A stretch of DNA of 64,000 nucleotides. It comes from CAMAXB01 sp964476565 (lineage in GTDB: Bacteria; Verrucomicrobiota; Verrucomicrobiia; Opitutales; Opitutaceae). The stretch lies in the NCBI GenBank assembly GCA_964476565.1, contig CAYZBG010000003.1, positions 53,872 through 117,871 on the forward strand, given 5' to 3'. Positions within the stretch are counted from its first letter, which is position 1. The number at the start of each line of letters is the position of its first letter. The notes beneath the pieces were generated by a model. The model was not told the origin of the DNA. It did no database searches and saw nothing but the letters and a program-made list of their open reading frames with translations. Positions 1 to 8,279 of the stretch are shown here, piece by piece. The translations under genes and the position numbers were made by a program.

Positions 1-1330
1 CGAGCAGCGCCTCGGGCGACACCTGCTCCGAAAGGTCCGTGAATCCAGCGAGGTCGCAGAAGAAGACGGTCGCCTCGCGCTTCTCCCCGCCGAGCCGGAT
101 GGCCTGCGGATCACGCACGAGTTGCTCGACCACCCCCGGATCAACGTAGCTGCCGAACATGGCCTGCACCTCGCGACGACGACGCTGCTCCGTGAGAAAG
201 CCGTCGGCCACGACGCCGAGCAGGCCGAACACGGTCGCCACGACCGGCGTCGCCGGGGCGAAGTAGAAGCCGGCGCTCAGGCCCGCGTAGGCCAGGCCCA
301 CGAACACCCCGAGCAGGCCGAACGCCAAGCGTCCCGCCCGCTGCGGACCGCGCCACGCGAACAACCCGATCACCGACAGGCCGGCCACCAGCGAGAACAC
401 CGGCGGCCAGGCGGCAATGAAGCCGCCCGTCACGAGATTGCCCCACGCCGTCCAGTGCAACAGCACCCCCGGCTCCACGTCGCCCACCGGAATCGGTTTC
501 ACATCGAACGTACCGCTCGCGTTGGCGCCCACAAACACCGTGCGGCCGCGCACGGCCGCGAAGGCCTCGCCGACCAGCGGCGGCTCGTCCGCCAGCGCGA
601 GCGCGATCTCGTCGGGCCGAAACTCCGGCGCCGCCGCCTCGAGCCGCTCATACAAACCGAGTCCGGCCACCAAGAACGGCGCCGCCGACAACACCGGCAC
701 TCCGCCCGTACGCACCTGCTCGAGGCCGCCATACCAGCGCACGAGACCACCGGCCGCATCTGCCCGTCCAGCCGCGACCGCGGCGAGCGACGCTTCCGCA
801 TCGTAACGCCGCGCGACGCCGTCAGCGTCCGCCGTGAACTCCACCCGGCCCAACCGCGGCGTCGTGAAGAAGGCTGCGTGCCGGACGCGATAGTCCGGTC
901 CCCAGAGGACCGGCTCCCGTTCCGCCGTACGCGCCAGCACGACTGAGGGCACGGCCGCCGCCACCGCCGCGAGCATCAGGTCCTGCTCGGCCGCCTCCGA
1001 CTGCTCGAAGAAGGTGAAATCCATCACGATCCTCGCCGCGCCGGCGCGGTCGAGGGCAGCGATCAGGCCGGCAAACGCCGCACGCGGGAAGGGCCAGCGC
1101 ATCGCATAGGGTTCCCGGCCGAGGACGCTGAGCGACGCCTCGTCGACGAGGACGAGCGCCGAGTCGGGCGGCGGCGCCGGTTTCACCCACGGTCGCCGGC
1201 TGGCCGCATCGAAGAACGCCCGGTCCAGCGCGTCGCGCGCCGGCGTGAGGTGAAACACCGCGGTCGCCACGACCACCGGCACCAGCCAGAGCCAGCGGGT
1301 CAACACAGTGCTGCGGTTCGGGGCCGTCAC
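1..1330 (-). CDS. CHASE2-domain class III adenylate/guanylate cyclase, 3' end outside window
   Basis: The minus-strand frame is open from a GTG at 1330 to the window edge. After one N-terminal hydrophobic segment comes an extracytoplasmic CHASE2-like sensor region of about 270 residues, with the typical VDEASL and RWPFPR segments. Several closely spaced membrane segments follow (about 450-250), then the start of a class III cyclase catalytic domain: the FFCDLAGFTDLSE stretch near the left edge carries the first metal-binding Asp. Such proteins sense an extracytoplasmic signal and make cAMP or cGMP. The catalytic domain is mostly cut off, so substrate specificity cannot be read. The GTG start is chosen because it directly precedes the membrane anchor. 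No clear ribosome binding site is visible. Confidence 0.8.
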   Translation of the reverse strand, partial: MTAPNRSTVLTRWLWLVPVVVATAVFHLTPARDALDRAFFDAASRRPWVKPAPPPDSALVLVDEASLSVLGREPYAMRWPFPRAAFAGLIAALDRAGAARIVMDFTFFEQSEAAEQDLMLAAVAAAVPSVVLARTAEREPVLWGPDYRVRHAAFFTTPRLGRVEFTADADGVARRYDAEASLAAVAAGRADAAGGLVRWYGGLEQVRTGGVPVLSAAPFLVAGLGLYERLEAAAPEFRPDEIALALADEPPLVGEAFAAVRGRTVFVGANASGTFDVKPIPVGDVEPGVLLHWTAWGNLVTGGFIAAWPPVFSLVAGLSVIGLFAWRGPQRAGRLAFGLLGVFVGLAYAGLSAGFYFAPATPVVATVFGLLGVVADGFLTEQRRRREVQAMFGSYVDPGVVEQLVRDPQAIRLGGEKREATVFFCDLAGFTDLSEQVSPEALL

Positions 1331-1388
1331 GGGAAGTGCGGCGATGCAGGCAGACGGACGGTGAGCGAGCAAGCCCGCGCGCCGCTTG

Positions 1389-2489
1389 TCACTTCGTCCG
1401 CGATCCGACCGCACGGGCGATCGCTTTGACGGCCGAGTTGAGCGTGCGCGGCGGCGTAGCGTCCGATGCCGCGATTACCTTCTCACGCTTCTCCGCATCC
1501 ATGAAGCCGGCCCAGCCTTCTAGGATCTCCCAGTGTCCAGCCAGATCCGGGCGCGAACGGACTTCCTTCCACCCTTCGGGCCACAACGCGGTCGCCTGCA
1601 GAAATCCCCCGCACCACTCGATCGACACCATCGCGGCCGCAGCTGCCTCGGCGTCTCCCTCGGGAAGGTCGTCTGCCCACAAATCGATCACCGACGATTC
1701 CGGCGGTGCATCGGGAGCGAGCACCTCGTCGAGCCCTGCGACCCACTCGTTCCAATACGCAAAGAGCGTCTCGTGAAAATACCTCGCCTCCTCGGCACTT
1801 TCCCACCTGCGTCCCTGCTCCCCCCAAATGGCTTTCCCAACTTCAAGGGGAGAGACGGGCTTCGGACTGATCAACATGGCTGTAATCAGGCCGTTGACCC
1901 AAAAGAACCGCGGCACGTCGTCCGGTTCGTCCTCGAGAAACTCCATCAAATCCCGACGCGAATCCACCCCTTCGGTCTCGTCATCGTCGTCGTAGTCGTC
2001 GGACACCTCGTACGTGAAACCGTCCGGACCAAACCGCGCCTCGAGCATTCCGAGAACCCGCTCGACCCGATCCACCGAGTCGTCCGACCCTTTGATGAAA
2101 CACGGCTTTCCGTCGCGACCGAAGGTAAAGGTACGGTCGCACGTCGACGCATCGATACCGGAAAGCACCTTGCGCGCCTTCCGGTAGTCGCGATGCGGCG
2201 CGAAACCGAGCGATTCGGCGTAAGCAACGGCTCCTTCGATCATTTTCTTTGCCGCCGCCGGTTCGAAGGGGTGTTTGAACTCGGGCGGATAGCGATGATC
2301 GAAGAACTCACGGAACTCGGCCGGGGATCCACCCAACTCGCAGATCACGTCTTTCACGCCGAGGCAGTAGAGATCCACCAGGAAGACGGCGTGATCGACC
2401 GAGCCGTCGGGCCGATGGCGCGCCACGAAGACATTCGCCATGCCCTGCATTTCCCACCCCGCCTGAATGTAGGCTTCGTATCGCGACAT
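1389..2489 (-). CDS. UPF0149 (YecA)-like protein of unknown function
   Basis: A 366-residue soluble protein. The second half (about 190-345) has the YecA/UPF0149 pattern: an FFWVNGLITAMLISPKPVSP segment, a helical stretch, then EWCGGFLQA and WPEGW. The N-terminal half carries FLVDLYCLGVKDV, a motif I associate with uncharacterised proteins often paired with SEC-C or YecA modules. An acidic run (DDYDDDDE, near 165) separates the halves. No catalytic residues are recognisable. It lies just upstream of the cyclase on the same strand with a 58-bp gap, but a functional link is not evident. Confidence 0.65.
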   Translation of the reverse strand: MSRYEAYIQAGWEMQGMANVFVARHRPDGSVDHAVFLVDLYCLGVKDVICELGGSPAEFREFFDHRYPPEFKHPFEPAAAKKMIEGAVAYAESLGFAPHRDYRKARKVLSGIDASTCDRTFTFGRDGKPCFIKGSDDSVDRVERVLGMLEARFGPDGFTYEVSDDYDDDDETEGVDSRRDLMEFLEDEPDDVPRFFWVNGLITAMLISPKPVSPLEVGKAIWGEQGRRWESAEEARYFHETLFAYWNEWVAGLDEVLAPDAPPESSVIDLWADDLPEGDAEAAAAAMVSIEWCGGFLQATALWPEGWKEVRSRPDLAGHWEILEGWAGFMDAEKREKVIAASDATPPRTLNSAVKAIARAVGSRTK

Positions 2490-2632
2490 GCCCGAAGTAT
2501 GGCCGAGACCGCCTTACCTCGACAAGTGCAAGAAGCCGCGTGCCGACGGCGAAAAGCCTTCGGAGGTGGCTGAAACCTCCACAGGCGTTTGAACGTGTCG
2601 TGGCCCCCTTTAGGGCGTGTCGCAGGACCCCC

Positions 2633-4165
2633 TCAGAACACCTGCTCGTCGAGCAGGGCGAAGAGTTCGGCTTCCGTGATGCGCTTCTGCTGCATGCTGT
2701 CGCGGTCGCGCAGGGTCACGGTGCCGTCCTTCTCGATCGTCTCGAAGTCAATCGTCACGCACCACGGCGTGCCGATCTCGTCCTGGCGGCGATAGCGGCG
2801 GCCGATCGCGCCCGCCTCGTCGTAGAAGGCGGCGTACTTCCGCTTGATCTTGGCGTAGAGGGCCTGCGCGCGGGCGACGAGCTCGGGCTTGTTCTTGAGC
2901 AGCGGGAGCACGGCGACCTTGACCGGGGCAATGCGCGGCGAGAGCCGGAGCACGGTGCGCTTCTCGACGTTGCCCTTGTCGTCCTTGACCTCCTCCTCCG
3001 CATAGCCGGCGCACAGGACGGCGAGGAAGATGCGGTCGAGGCCGACGGCCGGCTCGATGACGTGCGGGACAAACTTCTTCTTCGTCGCCTCGTCGAAGAT
3101 GTCCTGCGGCTTGCCGCTGGCATTGGCGTGCTGCGTGAGGTCGTAGTTGCCGCGCGCGGCGATACCCCAGAGCTCCTGCACCCCGAAGGGGTACTTGAAC
3201 ATGATGTCCGTCGTGCCCTTCGAGTAGAACGCGAGCTTCTCCTTGAGGTGGTCGTACTCGGAGAGGTGAGAATCCGGCAGGCCGATGCTCTTCAGCCAGT
3301 CCTTGCACCAGTCGATCCAGTAGCGGTGCCACTTGGCCCAGTCGTCGTCCTCGTGGATGAAGAATTCCATCTCCATCTGCTCGAACTCGCGCGAGCGGAA
3401 GATGAAGTTGCGCGGCGTGATCTCGTTGCGGAAGGACTTTCCGGTCTGGGCGATGCCGAAGGGCAGCTTGACGCGGCCGGTGTCCACGACGGCCTTGAAG
3501 TCGACGAACATGCCCTGGGCTGTCTCCGGGCGCAGGTAGGCGATGGCCGAGGCGTCGCGCATCGCGCCGACGTGGGTCTCGAACATCATGTTGAACGCGC
3601 GGGGCGGCGTGAGGCTGCCCGGCTCGCCGGTGGCAGGCGACGGAATCAGCGGAATCTCATCGGGCTGCGCCTCGGTCATGTCCTTGGCGACGATCGGCGC
3701 GAGCTGGCCCTGGATGGCCTTCTTGCGCTTGAAGCTTTCCGCGGCGGCCTGGAGGTCACCGGCGGTGTTGTCGCTCTCCAGCGCCGAAACGTAACCGACC
3801 GTGCGGCCGTCGACGATGACCGCGGCGAAGAACAGCTGGTCCGCGCGGTAGCGCTGCTTGCTCGTCTTGCAGTCCACCAACGGATCGGTGAAGCCCGCCA
3901 CGTGGCCGGACGCCTCCCAGACCTTCGGGTGCATGATGATGGAGGTCTCGACGCCGACGACGTCGTCGCGGCGGCGGACCATGTCGTTCCACCAGCAGTC
4001 GCGGATGTTCTTCTTCAGCTCCACGCCCAGCGGACCGTAATCGAAGAACCCGTTGATACCCCCGTAGATCTCGGAGGACGGGAACACGAAGCCGCGACGT
4101 TTCGCGAGCGAGACGACGGCTTCCATCAAGTTTTCGGGAGCGGACGGCGTGGACATAAGGGACAT
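2633..4165 (-). CDS. glyQS: Glycine--tRNA ligase, dimeric (alpha2) type
   Basis: About 510 residues, the normal length for the single-chain alpha2 glycyl-tRNA synthetase, which charges tRNA-Gly with glycine in the cytoplasm. The class II core is clear: the N-terminal SLAKRRGFVFPSSEIYGG segment, the RPETAQGMFVDFK glycine-enzyme signature, motif 2 in FRNEITPRNFIFRSREFEQ and motif 3 around EPAVGLDRIFLA. A C-terminal anticodon-binding domain begins near APVKVAVLPLL. I chose the ATG at 4165; the ATG at 4156 is equally possible, and the reading frame extends upstream to 4195 without added homology. This is the archaeal/eukaryotic-like form rather than the alpha2beta2 glyQ+glyS form. Confidence 0.95.
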   Translation of the reverse strand: MSLMSTPSAPENLMEAVVSLAKRRGFVFPSSEIYGGINGFFDYGPLGVELKKNIRDCWWNDMVRRRDDVVGVETSIIMHPKVWEASGHVAGFTDPLVDCKTSKQRYRADQLFFAAVIVDGRTVGYVSALESDNTAGDLQAAAESFKRKKAIQGQLAPIVAKDMTEAQPDEIPLIPSPATGEPGSLTPPRAFNMMFETHVGAMRDASAIAYLRPETAQGMFVDFKAVVDTGRVKLPFGIAQTGKSFRNEITPRNFIFRSREFEQMEMEFFIHEDDDWAKWHRYWIDWCKDWLKSIGLPDSHLSEYDHLKEKLAFYSKGTTDIMFKYPFGVQELWGIAARGNYDLTQHANASGKPQDIFDEATKKKFVPHVIEPAVGLDRIFLAVLCAGYAEEEVKDDKGNVEKRTVLRLSPRIAPVKVAVLPLLKNKPELVARAQALYAKIKRKYAAFYDEAGAIGRRYRRQDEIGTPWCVTIDFETIEKDGTVTLRDRDSMQQKRITEAELFALLDEQVF

Positions 4166-4219
4166 GGCATAGCGAGGCCACCGGGGGGCGGTCAATAGCC
4201 CGGGTGGCCCTCCTAAATC

Positions 4220-4309
4220 GTTCTCGTAATCTTAATCGTTCTCGTTCTCGACCAGGAGAACGAGAACGAGAACGAGAACGAGAACGAGAACGAGAACGAG
4301 AACGAGAAC
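4220..4309. repeat. Hexanucleotide (GAGAAC)9 tandem repeat with inverted GTTCTC copies
   Basis: Nine perfect consecutive GAGAAC units occupy 4256-4309. Just upstream are three copies of the reverse complement GTTCTC (4220-4225, 4238-4243, 4244-4249). The last two can fold on the first repeat units as a perfect 13-bp stem (4237-4249 with 4256-4268, 6-nt loop). It lies between the divergent glyQS gene and the small membrane-protein gene at 4378, so copy-number change could alter promoter spacing on either side. Confidence 0.9.
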
Positions 4310-4377
4310 GACGAAAGAGAACGAGCCGGACGGGCGGCTTTACCCCGAGGCCATCTCCCCGCACCTTCGCCTCCACG

Positions 4378-4788
4378 ATGTCTGACGAACTCTGGCTCTG
4401 GGCGGTGCGCGCGGCGGGGGTGTTTCACTTCGTCACCCTCGCGCTGGCGTGGCGGACGCCCATTCCGCCCCACTGGGAGGCGTCCCTCGCCACGCTGCCT
4501 GAACTTCACCGGCGGTTCTCCGTCGCGCAAAACCTCGCGATCGGCGGGGTGATCGCCTTCTGCGGCGTGCTCTGCCTCGGTTTCGCCCCGGTGCTGCTCG
4601 ATGGTTCGCCCGCGGCCCGGTTACTCAACGGTGGGATCGCGCTGTGGTGGGGCGTTCGCCTTGGCGTCCTACCTTTCCTCAAGGTCAGTCCGGCCCTCAC
4701 CACGCCGGCCTTGAAGGCAGGGTTCGTTCTGCTCCACCTCCAGTGCGCGCTCTTCGCCGGCGCCTTTGCCTGGCTGGCCCTGCGTTAG
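4378..4788 (+). CDS. Small four-helix integral membrane protein, unknown function
   Basis: A 136-residue, strongly hydrophobic protein with about four predicted membrane segments: near 8-25, 50-75, 80-100 and 110-135. The open frame extends upstream to 4204 through the GAGAAC repeat and would encode an Arg-Glu dipeptide run. The ATG at 4378 is preferred because hydrophobic, protein-like sequence begins only there. No catalytic or transport motif is recognised. It is divergent from glyQS and convergent with the sugar dehydrogenase gene. Confidence 0.6.
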   Translation: MSDELWLWAVRAAGVFHFVTLALAWRTPIPPHWEASLATLPELHRRFSVAQNLAIGGVIAFCGVLCLGFAPVLLDGSPAARLLNGGIALWWGVRLGVLPFLKVSPALTTPALKAGFVLLHLQCALFAGAFAWLALR

Positions 4789-4800
4789 CCCCCGCGGCGC

Positions 4801-6246
4801 TCAATCCGCCGGCACGAGACGCATGATCCGCCCCGGACCCTCGAACGCCACATAGATATACCCGTCCGGGCCACTGATCACATCGCGGATCCGGCCGATG
4901 TTCTTGAACAGCACCTCCTGGTGCACCACCCGCTCGCCGTCGATCACCACCCGGCGCAGTTCCTGCCGTGCCAGCGCGCCCACGAAGAGGTGGTTGCGCC
5001 ACCGGGGAAAGGCGTCGCCGCGGTAGAACGCGATGCCGCTGACCGCAATCGACGGTGTCCAGTGGATCACCGGCTGCTCCATGCCCTCCTGCGCCGTGCG
5101 ATCAGTGACTGGCGTGCCGTTGTAATTCATTCCGTAGGTGATGACCGGCCAGCCGTAGTTGCGGCCGCGTTCCACCCGGTTGAGTTCATCGCCGCCGCGC
5201 GGACCGTGCTCGGTCGCCCAGAGCGCGCCGGTCTCCGGGTGGCGGTCAATGCCCTGCGGGTTGCGGTGGCCGTAGCTCCAGATCGACGGCAGCGCGCGGG
5301 GCGTGGCGACGAAGGGATTGTCGGCAGGGATGCGACCGTCGTCGTGCACGCGGTGAATCTTGCCGTTCGGACGGGACAAGGTCTGCGCGTCATCCTGCCG
5401 TCCGCGCTCGCCAATGCTGAAGAACAGATAACCCGCCCCATCGAAGACGAGGCGCGTGCCGAAATGCACCCGGCCGGAGCGGTACAGATCCGGAGGAGCC
5501 GCATAAATGGTCTCCTGGTCCACCCACCGGTTGTCGCGGAGACGTCCGCGCACGACCTTGGTCATCGCGGAACCGCCCGGGCCAGGATCGCTGAACGCCA
5601 GGTAGATCCAGCCGTTCGTCGCATAGTCGGGATGGGGAGCCACGGCGAGCAACCCGCCCTGCCCCTCCGCCCACACGCGAGGAAGACCCTCGATGCCGCG
5701 CGGGTGCAGCCGGCCGTTCTCGATCACCCGCAGCCGGCCCTCACGCTCGGTGACCAGCATGCGGCCGTCGGGCAGGAAGGCCATCGACCATGGCACGTCC
5801 AGACCGGTCGCCACCGGTTCGAGCCGGTAGCGGTGAAGCTCCGACGCAGTGACGGCGCGGTCGGCCGGTTTGGCCACAGTCGTCCGACGCTCCTCCGCCC
5901 GCGCCCCCATCTCACGCAGGTAAACCACCAGGGAGCGGGTCTTGGCCTCGTCGAGCACCGCGCCGAAGGCCGGCATGCCGTTCGCCGGATATCCTTCGCG
6001 AATGCTGCGGGCGATGCTGGCGTCGTCCGCGCCATACTTCCACACGTCGTCGGCCAGGCTCATGCCCGATCCGCCCTCGAGGTTGGCGCCATGACAGCTT
6101 GCGCAGAAAGTGGCGTACACCTCCTTCACATCACGGGGGACGGCGACGTTCACCGGCGCCACGGCCGGCGCAGGCGGAGTCTGGGCCGACAGCAGCAGGG
6201 TGAACGTCACAAGACCGGCGGACATCAGGAAAGGATGGGGCGACAT
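4801..6246 (-). CDS. PQQ-dependent sugar (aldose) dehydrogenase with N-terminal cytochrome c domain
   Basis: A 481-residue exported protein. The first 22 or so residues form a signal peptide. A mono-haem cytochrome c domain follows, with CASCH at 48-52 and a likely axial Met in NGMPAFG near 95. From about 150 onward it is a six-bladed soluble glucose-dehydrogenase-like propeller of the YliI/Asd family: LDVPWSMAFLPDGRMLVTER, GRIPADNPF, ATEHGPRGGDELN and GRNYGWP. It probably oxidises aldoses in the periplasm and passes electrons through its own haem. The frame extends to 6300, but the ATG at 6246 puts the signal peptide at the N terminus. Confidence 0.88.
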   Translation of the reverse strand: MSPHPFLMSAGLVTFTLLLSAQTPPAPAVAPVNVAVPRDVKEVYATFCASCHGANLEGGSGMSLADDVWKYGADDASIARSIREGYPANGMPAFGAVLDEAKTRSLVVYLREMGARAEERRTTVAKPADRAVTASELHRYRLEPVATGLDVPWSMAFLPDGRMLVTEREGRLRVIENGRLHPRGIEGLPRVWAEGQGGLLAVAPHPDYATNGWIYLAFSDPGPGGSAMTKVVRGRLRDNRWVDQETIYAAPPDLYRSGRVHFGTRLVFDGAGYLFFSIGERGRQDDAQTLSRPNGKIHRVHDDGRIPADNPFVATPRALPSIWSYGHRNPQGIDRHPETGALWATEHGPRGGDELNRVERGRNYGWPVITYGMNYNGTPVTDRTAQEGMEQPVIHWTPSIAVSGIAFYRGDAFPRWRNHLFVGALARQELRRVVIDGERVVHQEVLFKNIGRIRDVISGPDGYIYVAFEGPGRIMRLVPAD

Positions 6247-6344
6247 CGCGGGCAACGAACGAAGCCGCGGCGCTTTCGCAAGCCGGACGCGCCGGCGCAA
6301 ACAGGCTTCCGCTCCGCGCCGAAATGCGCACCGTGGTCGGCGCC

Positions 6345-6806
6345 ATGCCCTCGAAACCGATTCCCGGCTCCACCGGCGAGATCCTCACGTGTCTGCCCTC
6401 GCCCTACCTGCCGCACGGCGCGACCGGCCTGCTTTATCTGCCGCGCTTCATTGCGAAGTGCCGGTACGTGAAAACGCACGGCGCCCTGCCGGCCAGCTAC
6501 GCGAAGAACTACAAGCGGGGCCTCGATCGCTTCCTGTGCATGCACCTCGGCGTCGATCCAGCGGCGGTCGAGGCCTGCGTCCATGCCTCCGCGGATGACG
6601 CCGAGCTCGACCGGCGGCTGCTCGCTCTCTTCCCCGCCGACGTGCGCGCGGCCAAGTGGAACCGCGAGCTCGTGCAGAAGGGCATGACCCCGGCGGGACG
6701 CGAGTTTCTCAAGGAAGCCCTCACCAACATGGGTTGCGCCGACCGGCTCGAGCAGATCATCAGCGTGCCCGATCTGATCGACTTCGACGAGGGTCGCATC
6801 GAGTGA
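6345..6806 (+). CDS. DUF5069 domain-containing protein
   Basis: About 153 residues, soluble. It matches DUF5069, a small family common in Verrucomicrobiota and Planctomycetes: an N-terminal PYLPHGATGLLYLPRFIAKCR segment, NYKRGLDRFLCMHLGVD in the middle, and a C-terminal helical part ending near DFDEG. The biochemical role is unknown. An in-frame ATG at 6324 gives seven extra residues; 6345 is chosen as the more typical N terminus. It is followed after 42 bp by a co-directional small gene, so the two may be co-transcribed. Confidence 0.8.
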   Translation: MPSKPIPGSTGEILTCLPSPYLPHGATGLLYLPRFIAKCRYVKTHGALPASYAKNYKRGLDRFLCMHLGVDPAAVEACVHASADDAELDRRLLALFPADVRAAKWNRELVQKGMTPAGREFLKEALTNMGCADRLEQIISVPDLIDFDEGRIE

Positions 6807-6848
6807 CGCGGCATTGCCTCGTCGCGCGCACCGCCTCACACTTCCACC

Positions 6849-7172
6849 ATGGTCAAAGGACAGAAAGTCGTCTGCATCAATGACACCTTCCCCGCCTTCA
6901 TCAAGGCGATCTACCAGCAGCTGCCGGTCAAAGGTAACACCTACACGATCCGCGAAGTCTTCCTCGGCCGCGAGAAGGTCGTGAAGGGCGGCGACACCGC
7001 CACGGTCGGCCTTCTGCTCGTCGAACTGGTCAATCCGCCCGATCCCTTTCACGCAGGTCAGCAGGAACTCGGCTTCACCTCGGAGCGCTTCGCACCGTTG
7101 GAAGAACTGCCGCCGGAGCAGGCCGAGGAGGAAGAGGAGCTGCTCATCGGTGCGGGCGCCGGACACAGCTAG
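6849..7172 (+). CDS. Conserved hypothetical small protein
   Basis: 107 residues, soluble, with a strongly acidic tail (Glu-rich at about 92-100). The N-terminal half (KVVCINDTFP, then a YQQLPVKGNTYTIREV segment) looks like a compact beta-rich fold of the kind seen in small phage- and Verrucomicrobia-associated hypothetical proteins. I do not recognise a named family. It follows the DUF5069 gene closely on the same strand. Confidence 0.65.
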   Translation: MVKGQKVVCINDTFPAFIKAIYQQLPVKGNTYTIREVFLGREKVVKGGDTATVGLLLVELVNPPDPFHAGQQELGFTSERFAPLEELPPEQAEEEEELLIGAGAGHS

Positions 7173-7215
7173 CGCGGCGTCGTCGCGAACATCCAACCTC
7201 CAAGATCGAAACAGG

Positions 7216-7383
7216 AGCCGCGACACTCCTGTCGCCGAGTTGGGGTGCGCGGCCCGTGGGTGTCCGTCCTCCCAATTCATCCGACTCCGGATTTAACTCC
7301 GCGACGACGGACACTCCTATCCGTCTTTCCGTCTCCATGCGCGCCTCCGTCCGGCGAGCGTTTTCGGCGACAGGCGTGTCGCC
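7216..7383. repeat. Cluster of short REP-like hairpins
   Basis: Three compact hairpins lie in 168 bp: 7220-7235 (6-bp stem, loop ctcc), 7306-7325 (6-bp stem plus inner pairs, loop ctcc) and 7366-7383 (7-bp perfect stem, loop ggcg). A further 9-bp inverted pair (7260-7268 with 7306-7314) can join them. On the minus strand the first two loops read GGAG, similar to the GGAA loop of the REP-like pair at 11.7 kb. No gene is seen between 7172 and 7530. Confidence 0.5.
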
Positions 7384-7424
7384 GCTCCTTGCGCGAACCC
7401 TTGTTTCTCCTCTGAAAACAACGC

Positions 7425-7446
7425 AGGCGGACCGGTGGGTCCGCCT
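7425..7446. terminator. Hairpin, possible bidirectional terminator
   Basis: A perfect 9-bp stem (7425-7433 with 7438-7446) with a 4-nt loop, followed on the plus strand by a short T run and flanked on the other side by AAAACAA. It may end plus-strand transcripts or act as a second stop for the small minus-strand gene at 7530. Confidence 0.45.
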
Positions 7447-7470
7447 TTGCCTTCACGCCAGGTCCATCAA

Positions 7471-7501
7471 CAAAAACAGCCGCCCGAAGATCGGGCGGCT
7501 G
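7471..7501 (-). terminator. Intrinsic terminator of the Lys-rich peptide gene
   Basis: A perfect 11-bp GC-rich stem (7477-7487 with 7491-7501), 3-nt loop. On the minus strand it is followed at once by TTTTTG. It starts 29 bp after the stop codon of the 22-residue gene, which supports real transcription of that gene. Confidence 0.8.
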
Positions 7502-7529
7502 CGTGATGGTTTTGAACCAGTGAGGGTCG

Positions 7530-7598
7530 TTACTTCTTCTTCTTAGCAGCCGTCTTCTTCTTCGCGACCTTCTTCACCGTCTTTTTGGCTTTGGCCAT
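7530..7598 (-). CDS. 22-residue Lys/Ala-rich basic peptide
   Basis: An ATG at 7598 opens a 22-codon frame encoding MAKAKKTVKKVAKKKTAAKK followed by two more Lys, then TAA. Thirteen of 22 residues are Lys and the rest are almost all Ala, Val and Thr. This composition is like the tails of bacterial histone H1-like (Hc1/AlgP) proteins, so nucleic-acid binding is a reasonable guess. A strong intrinsic terminator follows 29 bp downstream. No domain can be assigned at this size. It could instead be a leader peptide or a remnant of a longer H1-like gene. Confidence 0.55.
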   Translation of the reverse strand: MAKAKKTVKKVAKKKTAAKKKK

Positions 7599-7837
7599 GA
7601 TCTTGTTTGATTTTGTTCTGGTCTTAAGCCCGCGCGGGTTACGCGAGCACTGACGCACTGTGCGTCACGTGACTTTAGCTTCAACGCGTCGCGACGGATT
7701 GCAAGTGTCCAGTGTTATCTGCGTGAAGATTTTTTCCGCGCGTTCCTTTTGGCGGTTGTAACCAGAATATAAATACACCCGGCGTCCCGGCGACCGGGCT
7801 TGTTCCGCGCCGGGAATTTTGCCACTGCTGGAGCATC

Positions 7838-8254
7838 ATGAAGCCCGCCGACGCCCTCAGCCGCATCCGCCAGCACCGCGATCGCATGCACGCCCTGTAC
7901 CAGAGCCCCGTGTTCGACGAGTGGGCGGTGATCGCACCGGTGGCGGGCGCCCCGGCCCTCGTCGCCTACGAGGGACCTCGTGCCGATGCGTTTCGGCAGG
8001 AGTTCCTCGCCGACGTCGCCCCGCTGATGACTGAACTTGCCGGCCAGCACCTGCCCGTCGGCGGCTTCGCCTTCGCCGCCGACGCGAAGGGCACCCGTTT
8101 CGATGCCTGCGTGCGCATCGGACCGCAGGCATACCTGCTCTGCAACCACACGCGGCGCACCATGGCCGAGATCCGGGCGGATCCGCGCTGGCTGAACGCA
8201 CAGAAGCCGTTCGTCGAGCTGACCGAGGTGTTCCGGCACGACCCGGTGGAGTGA
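7838..8254 (+). CDS. Conserved hypothetical protein
   Basis: 138 residues, soluble, no signal peptide or membrane segment. The sequence has a helical N terminus (MKPADALSRIRQHRDRM) and an alpha/beta pattern thereafter, with LPVGGFAFAAD and RIGPQAYLLCNHT as the most distinctive parts. I do not recognise a family. It is convergent with the exchanger gene at 8280. Protein-like composition and a well-formed start after an AT-richer stretch support it as real. Confidence 0.65.
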   Translation: MKPADALSRIRQHRDRMHALYQSPVFDEWAVIAPVAGAPALVAYEGPRADAFRQEFLADVAPLMTELAGQHLPVGGFAFAADAKGTRFDACVRIGPQAYLLCNHTRRTMAEIRADPRWLNAQKPFVELTEVFRHDPVE

Positions 8255-8279
8255 TGGATCGCTCCGGCGCGGCCGGCCG

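Noticed and set aside
4256..4309. CRISPR-like array
   Set aside because: Contiguous 6-bp units without spacers; it is a simple tandem repeat. No cas genes are in the window.
4204..4377. N-terminal extension of the small membrane protein with an Arg-Glu repeat
   Set aside because: It is the translation of the GAGAAC repeat and precedes any conserved-looking sequence; the ATG at 4378 is a better start.
7256..7546. A 96-codon plus-strand ORF in the hairpin region
   Set aside because: It crosses three hairpins, two terminators and part of the opposite-strand peptide gene; composition is not protein-like.
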